Positions 27,757-35,918 of a DNA stretch of 64,000 bases are shown here, piece by piece (positions within the stretch are counted from its first letter, which is position 1; the number at the start of each line of letters is the position of its first letter). A program made the position numbers and the translations under genes. The notes beneath the pieces are model-generated. The model did not search any database, was not told where the DNA came from, and saw nothing but the letters and a program-made list of their open reading frames with translations. Origin of the DNA: Novipirellula galeiformis (GTDB taxonomy: Bacteria > Planctomycetota > Planctomycetia > Pirellulales > Pirellulaceae); assembly GCF_007860095.1 (NCBI RefSeq), contig NZ_SJPT01000008.1:171461-235460 (forward strand), given 5' to 3'.

Positions 27757-28854
27757 ATGTGCGTTAGGCAGAATGAAGGCCAAGTTACCCAGGCCCGCTC
27801 ACGGTCTGGTTTCACGCTTGTGGAATTGCTGGTGGTGATCGCCATCATTGGTGTGCTGGTGGGGTTGTTGTTGCCCGCCGTCCAAGCGGCTCGCGAAGCG
27901 GCTCGGCGGATGCAGTGCCAAAACAATATGAAACAATTTGGCTTGGCGATGCACAATCATATGTCCGCTTTTGGAGCATTCCCTCCGGGGAACGTTAACT
28001 ACGACGAATCGAGTAACCGTTACAAAACCGGTGGTTGGCAACACGGACAAAACGAATTGGGATGGCATTGGTTGCCGATGTTATTTCCCTACATGGAACA
28101 GCCCGCGATGTGGGAATTGGTCCAAAGTTGTGAAGAGGATAAAGCATTCTCTCATGAACAAAATCCTTGTGATCACTGTGAAGCTTTAGCTTCGACGAAT
28201 CATCTCGGTCGCGAGCAACTTGGTGCGTTCGCTCAGTGTCCTTCGGCTCCCGTAGTGACCGGTCAATTCTCGGACGGCAGCTATGGTCTCGAGGCGCTCG
28301 CCAAAGGCAATAACTATGCCGTCAGCTGGGGCTCCGGCGACATGTTGTCATGGGAGAGTCGAGAAACACGCGGTGCGTTTGGAACCTTTTGGACCACTCA
28401 AGAAAAGATTATCCCACAGCCGAGTGTCGCGGGGGATCGTTTCCAAAATCGCAATGGGATGAAAAGCCGAGACTTCCTCGACGGGCTGAGCAATACCATG
28501 GCGATGAGTGAAATCATTGCTGCGGAGTCAACGACCGATATTCGCGGCGTTTGGATGTCGCCCGCCATGGGAGGAACGATCTTCAGCGCATTCCAAAGTC
28601 CAAACTCGGACGAGAAGGATATTTTGGCCGCTTGTGGTAGCGATATCCCCGACGATAACTCGATGCCACGCTTGGCATGTGAAGAAGAGCGAGACACCGC
28701 GGCGATCTATGCCGCAGCGAGAAGCTATCACACCGGTGGAGTGAATGTCTTGATGGCCGATGGGGGAGTCCGCTTTGTCAGCGACTCGGTCGACAACCTC
28801 AATATATGGAGACCGATGAGTACGGCCCAAGGTGGTGAAGTGATTCAGGAATAG
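27757..28854 (+). CDS. DUF1559 prepilin-like protein
   Basis: 365 residues. A type II secretion/pilin N-terminal methylation site GFTLVELLVVIAIIG is followed by the long helix LLLPAVQAAREAARR and the DUF1559 domain, with the C-terminal NVLMADGGVRFVSDSVD. Proteins of this family occur in dozens of copies in planctomycetes and are thought to sit at the cell surface as pseudopilins. AAGGAA lies 7 bases before the ATG. It is not part of a pilus operon here. Confidence 0.93.
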   Translation: MCVRQNEGQVTQARSRSGFTLVELLVVIAIIGVLVGLLLPAVQAAREAARRMQCQNNMKQFGLAMHNHMSAFGAFPPGNVNYDESSNRYKTGGWQHGQNELGWHWLPMLFPYMEQPAMWELVQSCEEDKAFSHEQNPCDHCEALASTNHLGREQLGAFAQCPSAPVVTGQFSDGSYGLEALAKGNNYAVSWGSGDMLSWESRETRGAFGTFWTTQEKIIPQPSVAGDRFQNRNGMKSRDFLDGLSNTMAMSEIIAAESTTDIRGVWMSPAMGGTIFSAFQSPNSDEKDILAACGSDIPDDNSMPRLACEEERDTAAIYAAARSYHTGGVNVLMADGGVRFVSDSVDNLNIWRPMSTAQGGEVIQE

Positions 28855-28873
28855 AAAGGGAACCGAAGGGAGG

Positions 28874-28895
28874 ACGCGGTGACACGTTGCCGCGT
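28874..28895 (+). terminator. Possible terminator of the DUF1559 gene
   Basis: A six-bp G/C stem (28874-28879 with 28890-28895) is followed by a broken T-rich run. It lies 20 bases after the stop codon. The loop is ten bases and the T-run interrupted, so this is only a candidate. Confidence 0.35.
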
Positions 28896-29013
28896 TCTTG
28901 CACTTTCTTTGCTCATATCGAAACGGTGACCCACTGCCCTCGCTGCGATTGAATGTGGGGGCTTTTTAGTCCGCCTTCGTTGCGGAAAAACTACCTAGCT
29001 ATTGGATTGAATA

Positions 29014-29424
29014 ATGAAGTTGAAACGTTTGTTGGTGATCGCTCTGTCGTTGTGGCTGGTTCCGCTAGTTGGTTGTGGAGGCTCCGCTACCGTCAAGTTG
29101 ACCGAAGAGCAGAACGCCTTTGCCAGCGTTGAAGGGTTGGGCGATCTTGCCGGTGATGATGCCATGTTTGCCAGTGCGTTTGTTGCCGGGGCCGCTCCTG
29201 AAAATCGTAAAGATTACGGAGAGCGAGGGTACCAGGTTGCTGGAGTGCCAACGTTTGACGGAGATAGTGTGACAGTTCCCGTCAAGATCTTTGGTGGAGT
29301 TTATTCGACATCGTCCCGAGATGGACGTCGCAGTAAAGCGAGTTCCGTTACCGAAACCGAGCAACTGTGGACGTTGCAGCGAGTCGATGGCCATTGGAAG
29401 CTCAAAGACGCTCCGCTTGGCTAG
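29014..29424 (+). CDS. Small predicted lipoprotein, function unknown
   Basis: 136 residues. A signal peptide (LLVIALSLWLVPLVGCGG) has a lipobox at Cys21. The remainder is a small domain with FDGDSVTVPVKIFGGVYSTS and a closing LWTLQRVDGHWKLKDAP, which is like the wrap-up of SnoaL/NTF2-type folds (compare DUF4878-like proteins). The stop codon lies inside a tandem duplication (separate entry). No operon partner is evident. Confidence 0.72.
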   Translation: MKLKRLLVIALSLWLVPLVGCGGSATVKLTEEQNAFASVEGLGDLAGDDAMFASAFVAGAAPENRKDYGERGYQVAGVPTFDGDSVTVPVKIFGGVYSTSSRDGRRSKASSVTETEQLWTLQRVDGHWKLKDAPLG

Positions 29425-29440
29425 ACGCTCCGCTTGGCTA
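29407..29440. repeat. 17-bp tandem duplication spanning a stop codon
   Basis: The 17-base unit GACGCTCCGCTTGGCTA occurs twice without a gap. The TAG stop of the lipoprotein gene straddles the junction, and the second copy lies wholly in the 3' untranslated region. Read-through would meet a second stop (TGA) at 29443-29445. Confidence 0.85.
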
Positions 29441-29456
29441 AACGCTGATAAACAAA

Positions 29457-29486
29457 GGGGGGCGGTCCGTTCGGCCCGCCCCCCCC
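29457..29486 (+). terminator. G/C-rich hairpin after the lipoprotein gene
   Basis: Nine G/C pairs (ggggggcgg with ccgcccccc) with an internal extension CCG/CGG. It stands 33 bases after the stop codon, but no T-run follows, so it may protect the 3' end or stop transcription only partly. Confidence 0.5.
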
Positions 29487-29552
29487 TGAGCACACAATCT
29501 GCTGGAGAACATTTCGATCAATCACGTTTCCCTTTCCTCGAGTCGAGCTTCT

Positions 29553-30836
29553 GTGAAGAGCATTCGTGTTCGCGCCTTGCTGGGATGGGGCGCGTTGGTG
29601 TTTGCGGGTATCGCCGCGGGTTTGTTGTGGATGGTGATTGATGCGTTTCAAGCTACCGTCGTGACCGCGGAGGCAATGCCCGGTATGAATCCTTCGGCGG
29701 AAAGTCCAACGGATGTTTCGCGACGTTTTTCCAGCAACTTACCGCCTCAGCTGCAGCAGGCGGTGGCGGGATGGAATCAGTTGATTTCAGCAAATTTCGC
29801 GGGCGATCAAGCGTGTGCCGAGTGTCATGAAAAAGAATTCCAGGCCCATCGTCGCTCGGGACACTCTCGCACGTTGACCCCGATTGATGAGTCGTCGTTG
29901 GCAAGCAAACTTGTCGAGTTGGGCCGTTATCAAGACCCACAGCGTGACCAGGTCTTTGAATTCTCACGGGCCAAAGACCCGTTGTTGGTTCGAGAGGTCA
30001 CGAATGCCGCCGGCGTTGCGGTTCCCGTGACCTGGTTACTCGGTTCGGGAACGCACGCACAGACTCCGATCGCGGTCGACGAAAGGACGCAGAGCGGGGT
30101 GGAGTTGCGGTGGTCCTATTTTTCCTCGAATGATCAGCTGGGATTGACCCCAGATCATGAGCGTTTTGACAATTTTGCGTCGGGGACGATTGAATGTTTT
30201 GGGCGTCCAATGGATGCCGCCGACATTCGAGCGTGTTTGGGGTGCCACAGTACGCTGACGCCGCCACCATCGTTGCCGATCATGAAATCCTGGGTGGTTG
30301 CTAATGTGGGTTGTGAGCGTTGTCACGGGCCCCGGAAGAAACACGTCGAGCTCGCTCATCTCGGGCACGCTGAGGAAGCCAAACCGATGCTGCAATATGA
30401 AACCGCCGAGGCCTACATGGATGCTTGTAGCACTTGTCATCGCGATGAGTCTTCGGTCAAACCCGACGCAACGCCTAACGAATTGGTGCGTTTTCAACCG
30501 TATGGCATCAAACGCAGTCGCTGCTATCTAGAGTCTCCCGACAAAATGACCTGTTCCACCTGCCACGACCCGCACGATACCGTGTCGCACAATCGTGTCG
30601 TCTCGATTGATCAATGCAAACAATGTCATGGACATGCATCGTCGAGCGAGTGTTCGCATCAGCCTGTGGGTGATTGTATTGAGTGCCACATGCCGGCGGT
30701 CGAGTGGACGGCAGGGATCTCGTTTCACGATCACTGGATTCGGATCCCCGATGAGATCCCGGGCGAGTTCCGCGGCGTCGATTCCGCCGGCAGCCTCACT
30801 GCGAGCGATTCGCCGCACAATGACGGTGGGGAGTGA
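29553..30836 (+). CDS. Heptaheme c-type cytochrome, membrane-anchored
   Basis: 427 residues with an N-terminal membrane anchor (about residues 9-30) and seven CxxCH haem sites: CAECH, CLGCH, CERCH, CSTCH, CSTCH, CKQCH and CIECH. Extra His residues provide sixth ligands (for example HRRSGHSRT and HVELAHLGH). It resembles multihaem cytochromes of the cytochrome c554 type, acting in electron transfer in the periplasm or paryphoplasm. The start is GTG 29553, with no good Shine-Dalgarno. It leads an apparent operon with the membrane and TPR genes. Its electron partner is unknown. Confidence 0.88.
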   Translation: MKSIRVRALLGWGALVFAGIAAGLLWMVIDAFQATVVTAEAMPGMNPSAESPTDVSRRFSSNLPPQLQQAVAGWNQLISANFAGDQACAECHEKEFQAHRRSGHSRTLTPIDESSLASKLVELGRYQDPQRDQVFEFSRAKDPLLVREVTNAAGVAVPVTWLLGSGTHAQTPIAVDERTQSGVELRWSYFSSNDQLGLTPDHERFDNFASGTIECFGRPMDAADIRACLGCHSTLTPPPSLPIMKSWVVANVGCERCHGPRKKHVELAHLGHAEEAKPMLQYETAEAYMDACSTCHRDESSVKPDATPNELVRFQPYGIKRSRCYLESPDKMTCSTCHDPHDTVSHNRVVSIDQCKQCHGHASSSECSHQPVGDCIECHMPAVEWTAGISFHDHWIRIPDEIPGEFRGVDSAGSLTASDSPHNDGGE

Positions 30837-30840
30837 TTGG

Positions 30841-32013
30841 ATGATTGTTTCTCAACCCCAGCATCAATCACGTTCGACGGTACCCGCAGATGTGGACGAA
30901 CGTGATCGCATGCCGAACACGGTCGACGTGGCGGAGCAAGTACGCCGTCGCGAGGCTTCGCCCTCGGTGCCGCGACGCACTCCGGTTGCGGCAGGATTTC
31001 TGTTCTCGCCCGCGATCGATTTGTTCTTTGTCGCCAACGCGTTTTGGCCGTTATTGTTGTTGGTCGACCGCTTGGGCGGGATTGCGACGCATCAAAGTTT
31101 GCTGTTTTGGCAAATCTATTTTGTGACCGCACCGCATCGCTGGATTACCCTGATTTTGGTCACGGTCGACCACCATAAAGGAATCGATCGACGTCGGCAA
31201 TTTCTTGCGTTTGGCACCGCGATTCTGATCGCATGTCTCTGTTTAAAAATGGGCACCGGATCGCTGTTGTGTTTAGGCGTGATCGATTACATCTGGAACG
31301 CGTGGCATTTCGCGTCCCAGCATCACGGTGTGTTTCGCATTTATCAACGCAAATCTAAAGCGTCCACACCATCAAGTTCACCGGGGACATTCGGTTCGGT
31401 TGCGACGAAGCCCTTGGCACCGTCGCTCGAGAAAGCGGTGTTTCGTTGCTTCATGCTCTACGTGATCGCTCGCGTTGCCGGTTGGGGATGGAGTGAAGGT
31501 CCCTTCGACGGCTTTCAATGGGTTTCGTCGGTGGATTGGTTTGTCTTGTTGATTCCGGTGGCGTTTGTGGGGCGACAGTGTTATCAGTATGCCGTGACCG
31601 CTAAGGCGTCGTTGGCCAGTGTGGCCTATTTAACGAGTGTGATGACGTTGTTCGCGTCCCTTTTATTGGCTTCACATTATGAAAACAACCAATGGGTGGT
31701 TCAGCTAGCACTGGCCTCGGCGGTCTTTCATTCATTGGAATACATGTCGATCGTCACGTGGTCGATGAACGGGACGCGGTCTCCGGGCAACTCGAATGCG
31801 TTGGCGCGACTCTCCAAGATGTGGTTGCTGTTCTTGGTCATCTTTGTGGTCGTGATTGGACTGGGGAATTACCTGCTTTCGCGAGGCTATTTTGAATTGT
31901 GGGTATTCGTCAACATTGTGGTCGCATTTTGGCATTACTGTTTTGACGGCATGATTTGGAAGTCGCGTAAACCGTCACCGACTGCTTCCCCTTCAGCGGC
32001 GATCGCATCATGA
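30841..32013 (+). CDS. Polytopic membrane protein, function unknown
   Basis: About 390 residues with a hydrophilic N-terminus of some 60 residues and about eight or nine membrane helices. Histidines cluster in DHHKGIDRRRQF and WHFASQHHGVF, which could bind metal or haem, but I do not recognise the family. The frame stays open to 30595 inside the cytochrome gene; ATG 30841 was chosen for GGGGAG about 8 bases upstream. The gap to the cytochrome stop is 4 bases and the 3' end overlaps the next gene by 4 (ATGA). Context makes a redox or secretion partner plausible. Confidence 0.8.
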   Translation: MIVSQPQHQSRSTVPADVDERDRMPNTVDVAEQVRRREASPSVPRRTPVAAGFLFSPAIDLFFVANAFWPLLLLVDRLGGIATHQSLLFWQIYFVTAPHRWITLILVTVDHHKGIDRRRQFLAFGTAILIACLCLKMGTGSLLCLGVIDYIWNAWHFASQHHGVFRIYQRKSKASTPSSSPGTFGSVATKPLAPSLEKAVFRCFMLYVIARVAGWGWSEGPFDGFQWVSSVDWFVLLIPVAFVGRQCYQYAVTAKASLASVAYLTSVMTLFASLLLASHYENNQWVVQLALASAVFHSLEYMSIVTWSMNGTRSPGNSNALARLSKMWLLFLVIFVVVIGLGNYLLSRGYFELWVFVNIVVAFWHYCFDGMIWKSRKPSPTASPSAAIAS

Positions 32014-33203
32014 CACCCTCACCGTTTACGTTTCGTCCGGTCTGGCTCGTCCATTTTGGGATGACGATCGGAGCTGTGGTGATCTCTAGCATGCTGCTTG
32101 CCTCGGACGGTGTCGTGCAAGTGTTTGGACGTTGGGACGTGGTCGGCTGTGCCTTTTTGGCGGCGCTACCACTGGCGTTATGGGTGGCCCAGTCGTTTTG
32201 TGAACTTGCTCGTTGGCAGAAACTGGTCATCGCATTGGGGGGGATCGTCACCGCAATGGCGATTGCGGTGTTTGCCGCGTCGATCACTCAGCTTCCTGAC
32301 CAAAGTGTCGTCACGCTGACGGTGTGCCGTGCCTCGATCGCAATCGTTGTGATGTTGTCCGTGGTGTTGATGGGGGCGGCCGTGATGACACCGCCCCGCT
32401 CACCCGTGTTGGTGAAGCAAGCGTGGCTGTCCGCTGCAATGCTCGGTGTATTGGCGTTGTTGGTTCCCGCGGCCTATGTGGATGCGGTTGCCGATGGGAT
32501 CCGTATTGATCTCGAACGATCACTCGAAACGCGCCGTTTTGCCTTGGCGAATCAGCAAGCATCGCAGTTCGCCCAGTTGAATCCGGGTGGAACGGTCCAT
32601 CAGAAATCGGTGCGAATGGTTCAGCAGGAGCTCTCAGCGATCGTGGCAAAGCTCAAGGCAGACGTGCGGCGGCCGATCGCTGCCGAAGCGTCGGTGGCTG
32701 CGTTGGGGAGTCGAATCACGGTGCTGATGCACTTGGATCGAAACCAGGAAGCGTTGCGGCTACTCGAGCCTTTGACTCATGGCGAGCGTTTCGAGCCGAT
32801 CAGTCTGGATTATAAGGGGCTGTGCTACCAGAGACTGCAGCAGATGTCGGCGAGTTTAGAGGCGTACCAGGCGGCGGTGGCGTATTGGGAATCGCAACCC
32901 GCGAGCGACACGAAGCAATCAAGCCTCGCGAGTGCATGGAAGGGGATTGGGTTTGCCGCCAGACGACTGGATCAGCGAACGTTGGAGGAACAAGCGTATC
33001 GCGAGTTAGTCGAAGTCGCCCCGTCCGCGGAGAATCATTTGTTGTTAGCACAGTGTTACCGCGAGCATCAAAAGACACGCTTGGCGGCGGAGCATTCAAC
33101 GATGGCGATGCAGTTAAATCCTGCCCTGCAATCGCAATCCGAATCGATTTTGTCGTCGATGTCGATGGATCATTTTGGATGTCTGCAAATCCCGCGTCGC
33201 TAG
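32010..33203 (+). CDS. Membrane protein with C-terminal TPR repeats
   Basis: 397 residues. Four membrane helices lie in the first half (FGMTIGAVVISSMLL, FLAALPLALWV, VIALGGIVTAMAIAV, SIAIVVMLSVVLMGAA), then a fifth near 150. The second half has tetratricopeptide-like helices (MHLDRNQEALRLLEPL, SLEAYQAAVAYWESQ, TRLAAEHSTMAMQLNPAL). It overlaps the preceding gene by 4 bases, so the three-gene unit is translationally linked. It may scaffold the cytochrome system. The stop codon lies in the palindromic word TCGCTAGCGA. Confidence 0.78.
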   Translation: MTPSPFTFRPVWLVHFGMTIGAVVISSMLLASDGVVQVFGRWDVVGCAFLAALPLALWVAQSFCELARWQKLVIALGGIVTAMAIAVFAASITQLPDQSVVTLTVCRASIAIVVMLSVVLMGAAVMTPPRSPVLVKQAWLSAAMLGVLALLVPAAYVDAVADGIRIDLERSLETRRFALANQQASQFAQLNPGGTVHQKSVRMVQQELSAIVAKLKADVRRPIAAEASVAALGSRITVLMHLDRNQEALRLLEPLTHGERFEPISLDYKGLCYQRLQQMSASLEAYQAAVAYWESQPASDTKQSSLASAWKGIGFAARRLDQRTLEEQAYRELVEVAPSAENHLLLAQCYREHQKTRLAAEHSTMAMQLNPALQSQSESILSSMSMDHFGCLQIPRR

Positions 33204-33223
33204 CGAACGCGTCAGGGTGTCAT

Positions 33224-33271
33224 TTTTCTAAGCCCGACGTTTTCTAAGCCCGGCGTTTTCTAAGCCCGACG
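33224..33271. repeat. Three tandem 16-bp repeats
   Basis: TTTTCTAAGCCCGACG occurs three times (33224, 33240, 33256; the middle copy has one A-to-G change), 20 bases after the TPR gene. The AAGCCCGACG part recalls the outer arm of the palindrome at 13984. The rest of the 300 bases before the next gene shows nothing else I can name. Confidence 0.8.
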
Positions 33272-33503
33272 CTCACAGATGAAGACCCATCGTGGCCGGT
33301 GGGGATGCATGACCCTCTAGGCGTGATGGCGGACGCTCCCTATCAATGTCCATCACTGTGGTGTTCACGATCACCCTGGTGGTCTGATGCCGGCGAAATC
33401 AATGCCCGTCTTGCGTGAGAAGTATCACAGACAACGTCGGTCGCCCCGGCTTCAATGGTTCAAAAGGCTTGGGCGTTCCAACTCATCTCAAGGAGGCGTG
33501 TGT

Positions 33504-33914
33504 ATGTTAATGTTGAAGCTAAAGCGTGGTGAAACGTGTGATGTCGTCGACGGTATCGAGATCGCGGTTGATCGGGTCGTTCCAGCGGAGGTGCGGTTGG
33601 TTCTGACGGTCACCGACGCGATGCATCCCGAGCGTGCTACGTCGACGTTGATGGGGGTTCGGTGCCAAGGGGTTTGTCACTGGTACTATCCTCTCGGGGG
33701 GCCACGTGCTTTAGTTCTGCGTTGTAAAACGGGGCAAAGTATTTCGTTTTCCGACGGGACAGAAATTCGACTGCTCAATGCGGTTAACGGTTGTGTCACC
33801 GTTCGGCTGGATCGACCGACACGGGAGCAAGCGAGAGAAACACCGTTGGTTTTTGGAGCGTTTTGTGTTGTAGGGCAGGGCGAAATGCAGGATGCGGAAT
33901 TCGCTGCTTGTTAA
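33504..33914 (+). CDS. Putative tandem CsrA-like RNA-binding protein
   Basis: About 136 residues. Residues 1-46 align without gaps to CsrA: start ML-L, GET at 9-11, Asp16, Val22, Val25, VR at 30-31 and Arg at 44, the key RNA-contact position. A second CsrA-like unit begins near residue 74 (LVLRCKTGQSISFSDGTEIR then VTVRLDRP). CsrA is a homodimer that represses translation by binding GGA sites; two units on one chain would be a covalent pseudo-dimer. This is my inference from pattern, not a search result. ATG 33504 is set by a perfect AGGAGG at 33491-33496; upstream codons to 33387 are ignored. The AGGAGG itself contains a GGA, so self-control is possible. Confidence 0.6.
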   Translation: MLMLKLKRGETCDVVDGIEIAVDRVVPAEVRLVLTVTDAMHPERATSTLMGVRCQGVCHWYYPLGGPRALVLRCKTGQSISFSDGTEIRLLNAVNGCVTVRLDRPTREQARETPLVFGAFCVVGQGEMQDAEFAAC

Positions 33915-34079
33915 AAACAAATTGCAAAACATGACAGAGCACGTGCCTTGGGTAGGGCTCGGCGGGTGGTGAGACCGTTCACCGTTCTTGAAATGATGAC
34001 GAAGAAATGGCTGTGGGGTAAAATGCGGTGGCTGGCTCGCTCTTATCAAGGGAATCACCCGTGACAAACGATGGCATAT

Positions 34080-34547
34080 TTATAGCCGTGGATTGACACG
34101 GCGAGAGACCTGCGGGGCGGGCGGGATCGAGACACGAAGGGTTTGCATTGTTTGCAACACTTTCTCAGGGGCCACATAACCATCCATGCGAGCCACCAAA
34201 CGCCGATCGGGAGTGAAGATCAGCGTGGCGGGATAGCCGCTAATCTGCATTGATTTGATCAAATTGCGATGTTGATCGTCAGTTAGCTTTAGCGGCACAT
34301 ACTCCGATGCGATCGCCCTCGCCACCGTTGGGTTTCGCCAGACATCGCGATCCATCTTTTTGCAATAGTGACACCAAGATGCGCCCACCGATACGATGAT
34401 CATTCGTTTCGATTGGTTTGCCCACTGAACCGCTTGCTCGGGCGAGTGTGTCCACTGAACATCCTGGGCGGACGCGGATTGAAACTGGCAGGCGAAAATG
34501 ACTAGCAGCAGCACGATGGAAGTCTTTAGCTTATCAACATGGCTCAT
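34080..34547 (-). CDS. Secreted thioredoxin-like protein
   Basis: About 155 residues. A signal peptide (KTSIVLLLVIFACQFQSASA) is followed by a thioredoxin fold: SVGASWCHYCKKMDRDVW with an active WCHYC pair, and the cis-Pro in SGYPATLIF. Likely a periplasmic thiol-disulfide protein of the thioredoxin-7/DUF255-related group. ATG 34547 was chosen over the frame start at 34658 because AAGGA lies 6 bases before it and a signal peptide starts there. Monocistronic. Confidence 0.85.
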   Translation of the reverse strand: MSHVDKLKTSIVLLLVIFACQFQSASAQDVQWTHSPEQAVQWANQSKRMIIVSVGASWCHYCKKMDRDVWRNPTVARAIASEYVPLKLTDDQHRNLIKSMQISGYPATLIFTPDRRLVARMDGYVAPEKVLQTMQTLRVSIPPAPQVSRRVNPRL

Positions 34548-34684
34548 AGGGATTCCTTTGGCGATCTCTTCTTGTTGTTCAGGAAGGGCGACGACTTGTT
34601 GCAAGTCAAAACTGAAAAATCGCCCAGTGATGCAAGAAGAGGATCGTCTAATGGACAAGTCGAGTCAGTATGTTGGCTCACACG

Positions 34685-34780
34685 ATGAATCAGAACCGCA
34701 GAGATTTTTTAGTGAGCTGTGCTCTGGGGGAAGCCTCGGTTATTCCAGGGCTGATGAAACGGAGGAGCTGCAGAAATTGG
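34685..34780 (+). pseudogene. Possible remnant of a Tat-exported protein N-terminus
   Basis: The ATG at 34685 opens MNQNRRDFLVSCALG, which carries the twin-Arg RRxFL motif and hydrophobic start of a Tat signal as in planctomycete DUF1501 and sulfatase-type proteins. The frame then continues for over 120 codons with no recognisable sequence and overlaps the better small gene at 34965. A decayed gene fragment is likely, but chance similarity of such a short stretch is possible. Otherwise the 34548-34964 interval is empty. Confidence 0.25.
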
Positions 34781-34964
34781 CACAATCTGCAAATTGTTGC
34801 TTCACTTGAGCACCATCCCGCGGTGGCGATGCTTAAATCGTTCGGTTTATGGGGTGCGGCGAATTGGCACACCGCGTGCATCCTCGCTAATTTCGCCGAG
34901 TTCTTGGACGGACTCGCTGCCGTGCGTTTGCCACACCCTCTTTGGAAAATAGGAAACCGCTATT

Positions 34965-35165
34965 ATGTTTCGCTCTTCACTCGTTCTGTCGTTACTCACC
35001 GCGATGTTTGCTGCCGATGTCTCGCCTGTGTCCGCCTCGCCTCATGCCAACTCGGGTTCGACTCCGATGCAAACACAGAGCACGCCGGCCGAAGAGCCAA
35101 GCGAAGAAAAGAAGATCGTAAACGATGCTCGGCGAAGCCTCGGCCGCGAGCTGCGTAACTTGTGA
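34965..35165 (+). CDS. Small predicted secreted protein, unknown
   Basis: 66 residues. A credible signal peptide (SSLVLSLLTAMFAADVSPVSA) precedes a short Ser/Thr/Pro/Glu-rich region and a helix (EKKIVNDARRSLGRELRNL). AGGAAA lies about 8 bases upstream of the ATG. It may be a real small exported protein or the surviving front of a longer gene that decayed into the sequence after it. Confidence 0.4.
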   Translation: MFRSSLVLSLLTAMFAADVSPVSASPHANSGSTPMQTQSTPAEEPSEEKKIVNDARRSLGRELRNL

Positions 35166-35794
35166 TCGAGTTGCGATTTGTTCCGTCACTTCGCCGGTCG
35201 AGGCGAGCGAGGGAGAGCGGGAGGACCAAGTTGGTAGATTCGGATTCGAGCTGGATGGCTGGGGATCTAGCTTGGAATGTTTAAACCTTTTGCTCGTTAC
35301 CGATCGGGGGCCACGTACGATGCAAGAAGGTGTTTTTATTGCGGGGTGAGTGCTGCGTGCTAAGCGATTCGCATGCGACGGTAACGAACATGCTGGGACG
35401 TCACGACGTCGGATCGGCCAACTCGGAATTGGTTATGCTCTCGTTGGCGAGTGTCATCACACTCGGTATCGCGGCATCATCAGCGGATGCGGCGATCGAT
35501 CTTGCTGGGTTGTAGCAATCGACATCGCAATGAAGGTGTCGCGAGTGGCATTGTTGGGCAACGGCTCCGATGCAAGCGATGCCGTGGGCGAGTCAGTGCG
35601 GGATGCCGAAGTCTCGAAAGAGTGAAAGCGTCTCGAAAGAGTGAAGATCATCGGAATAGGTCGCGGGGGCTATTCAGCGGCGAAGCGGATCTGACCGAAG
35701 CGACCTTGTCGATGGAGGTGGGGTCACCAACGTGATCATGGCCATCGCGGAGGTGTCGGTGTCCGCCGTGTTTGCACTTGGGCTCGGCAAAATG
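35166..35794. other. Degenerate non-coding stretch
   Basis: Several short frames (60-95 codons) run through here on the plus strand but none has recognisable family sequence. The look is of decayed coding DNA: codon-like composition with scattered stops. It includes a 19-bp tandem duplication (separate entry). I see no gene I can support. Confidence 0.45.
35611..35645. repeat. 19-bp tandem duplication in the degenerate stretch
   Basis: GTCTCGAAAGAGTGAA occurs at 35611 and 35630, giving a 19-base period. The first copy holds the TGA that ends a 91-codon open frame of doubtful reality (35350-35625), so the pattern resembles the stop-spanning duplications at 29407 and 52854. Confidence 0.7.
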
Positions 35795-35830
35795 GGCAAC
35801 CGCCCCGGACTCACGTCCGGGGCGGTTGCC
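35795..35830 (-). terminator. Perfect 16-bp hairpin after the GH57 gene
   Basis: The arms 35795-35810 and 35815-35830 are perfectly complementary, with a four-base loop and 12 G/C pairs of 16. Read on the minus strand it lies 88 bases after the GH57 stop and runs into CATTTTG, so it may end the glgA-galT-GH57 transcript. The T-run is short. A repeated palindromic element is an alternative reading. Confidence 0.5.
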
Positions 35831-35918
35831 TGTCGTCGCTTCGTGGCTCAAATCCAGTTGGGTTGCTGACTGGAAAATTGCCTGCGGCTCAAATTCAACA
35901 CATGCTCACATGTGGGGA

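Noticed and set aside
33387-33503. Longer version of the CsrA-like protein
   Set aside because: A perfect AGGAGG seven bases before ATG 33504 and CsrA-like sequence from the first Met settle the start.
34670-35158. A 162-codon plus-strand gene
   Set aside because: Only the first 25 residues look protein-like (a Tat signal). The rest is Cys/Arg-rich and unlike any family, and it overlaps a better small gene. Listed only as a possible remnant.
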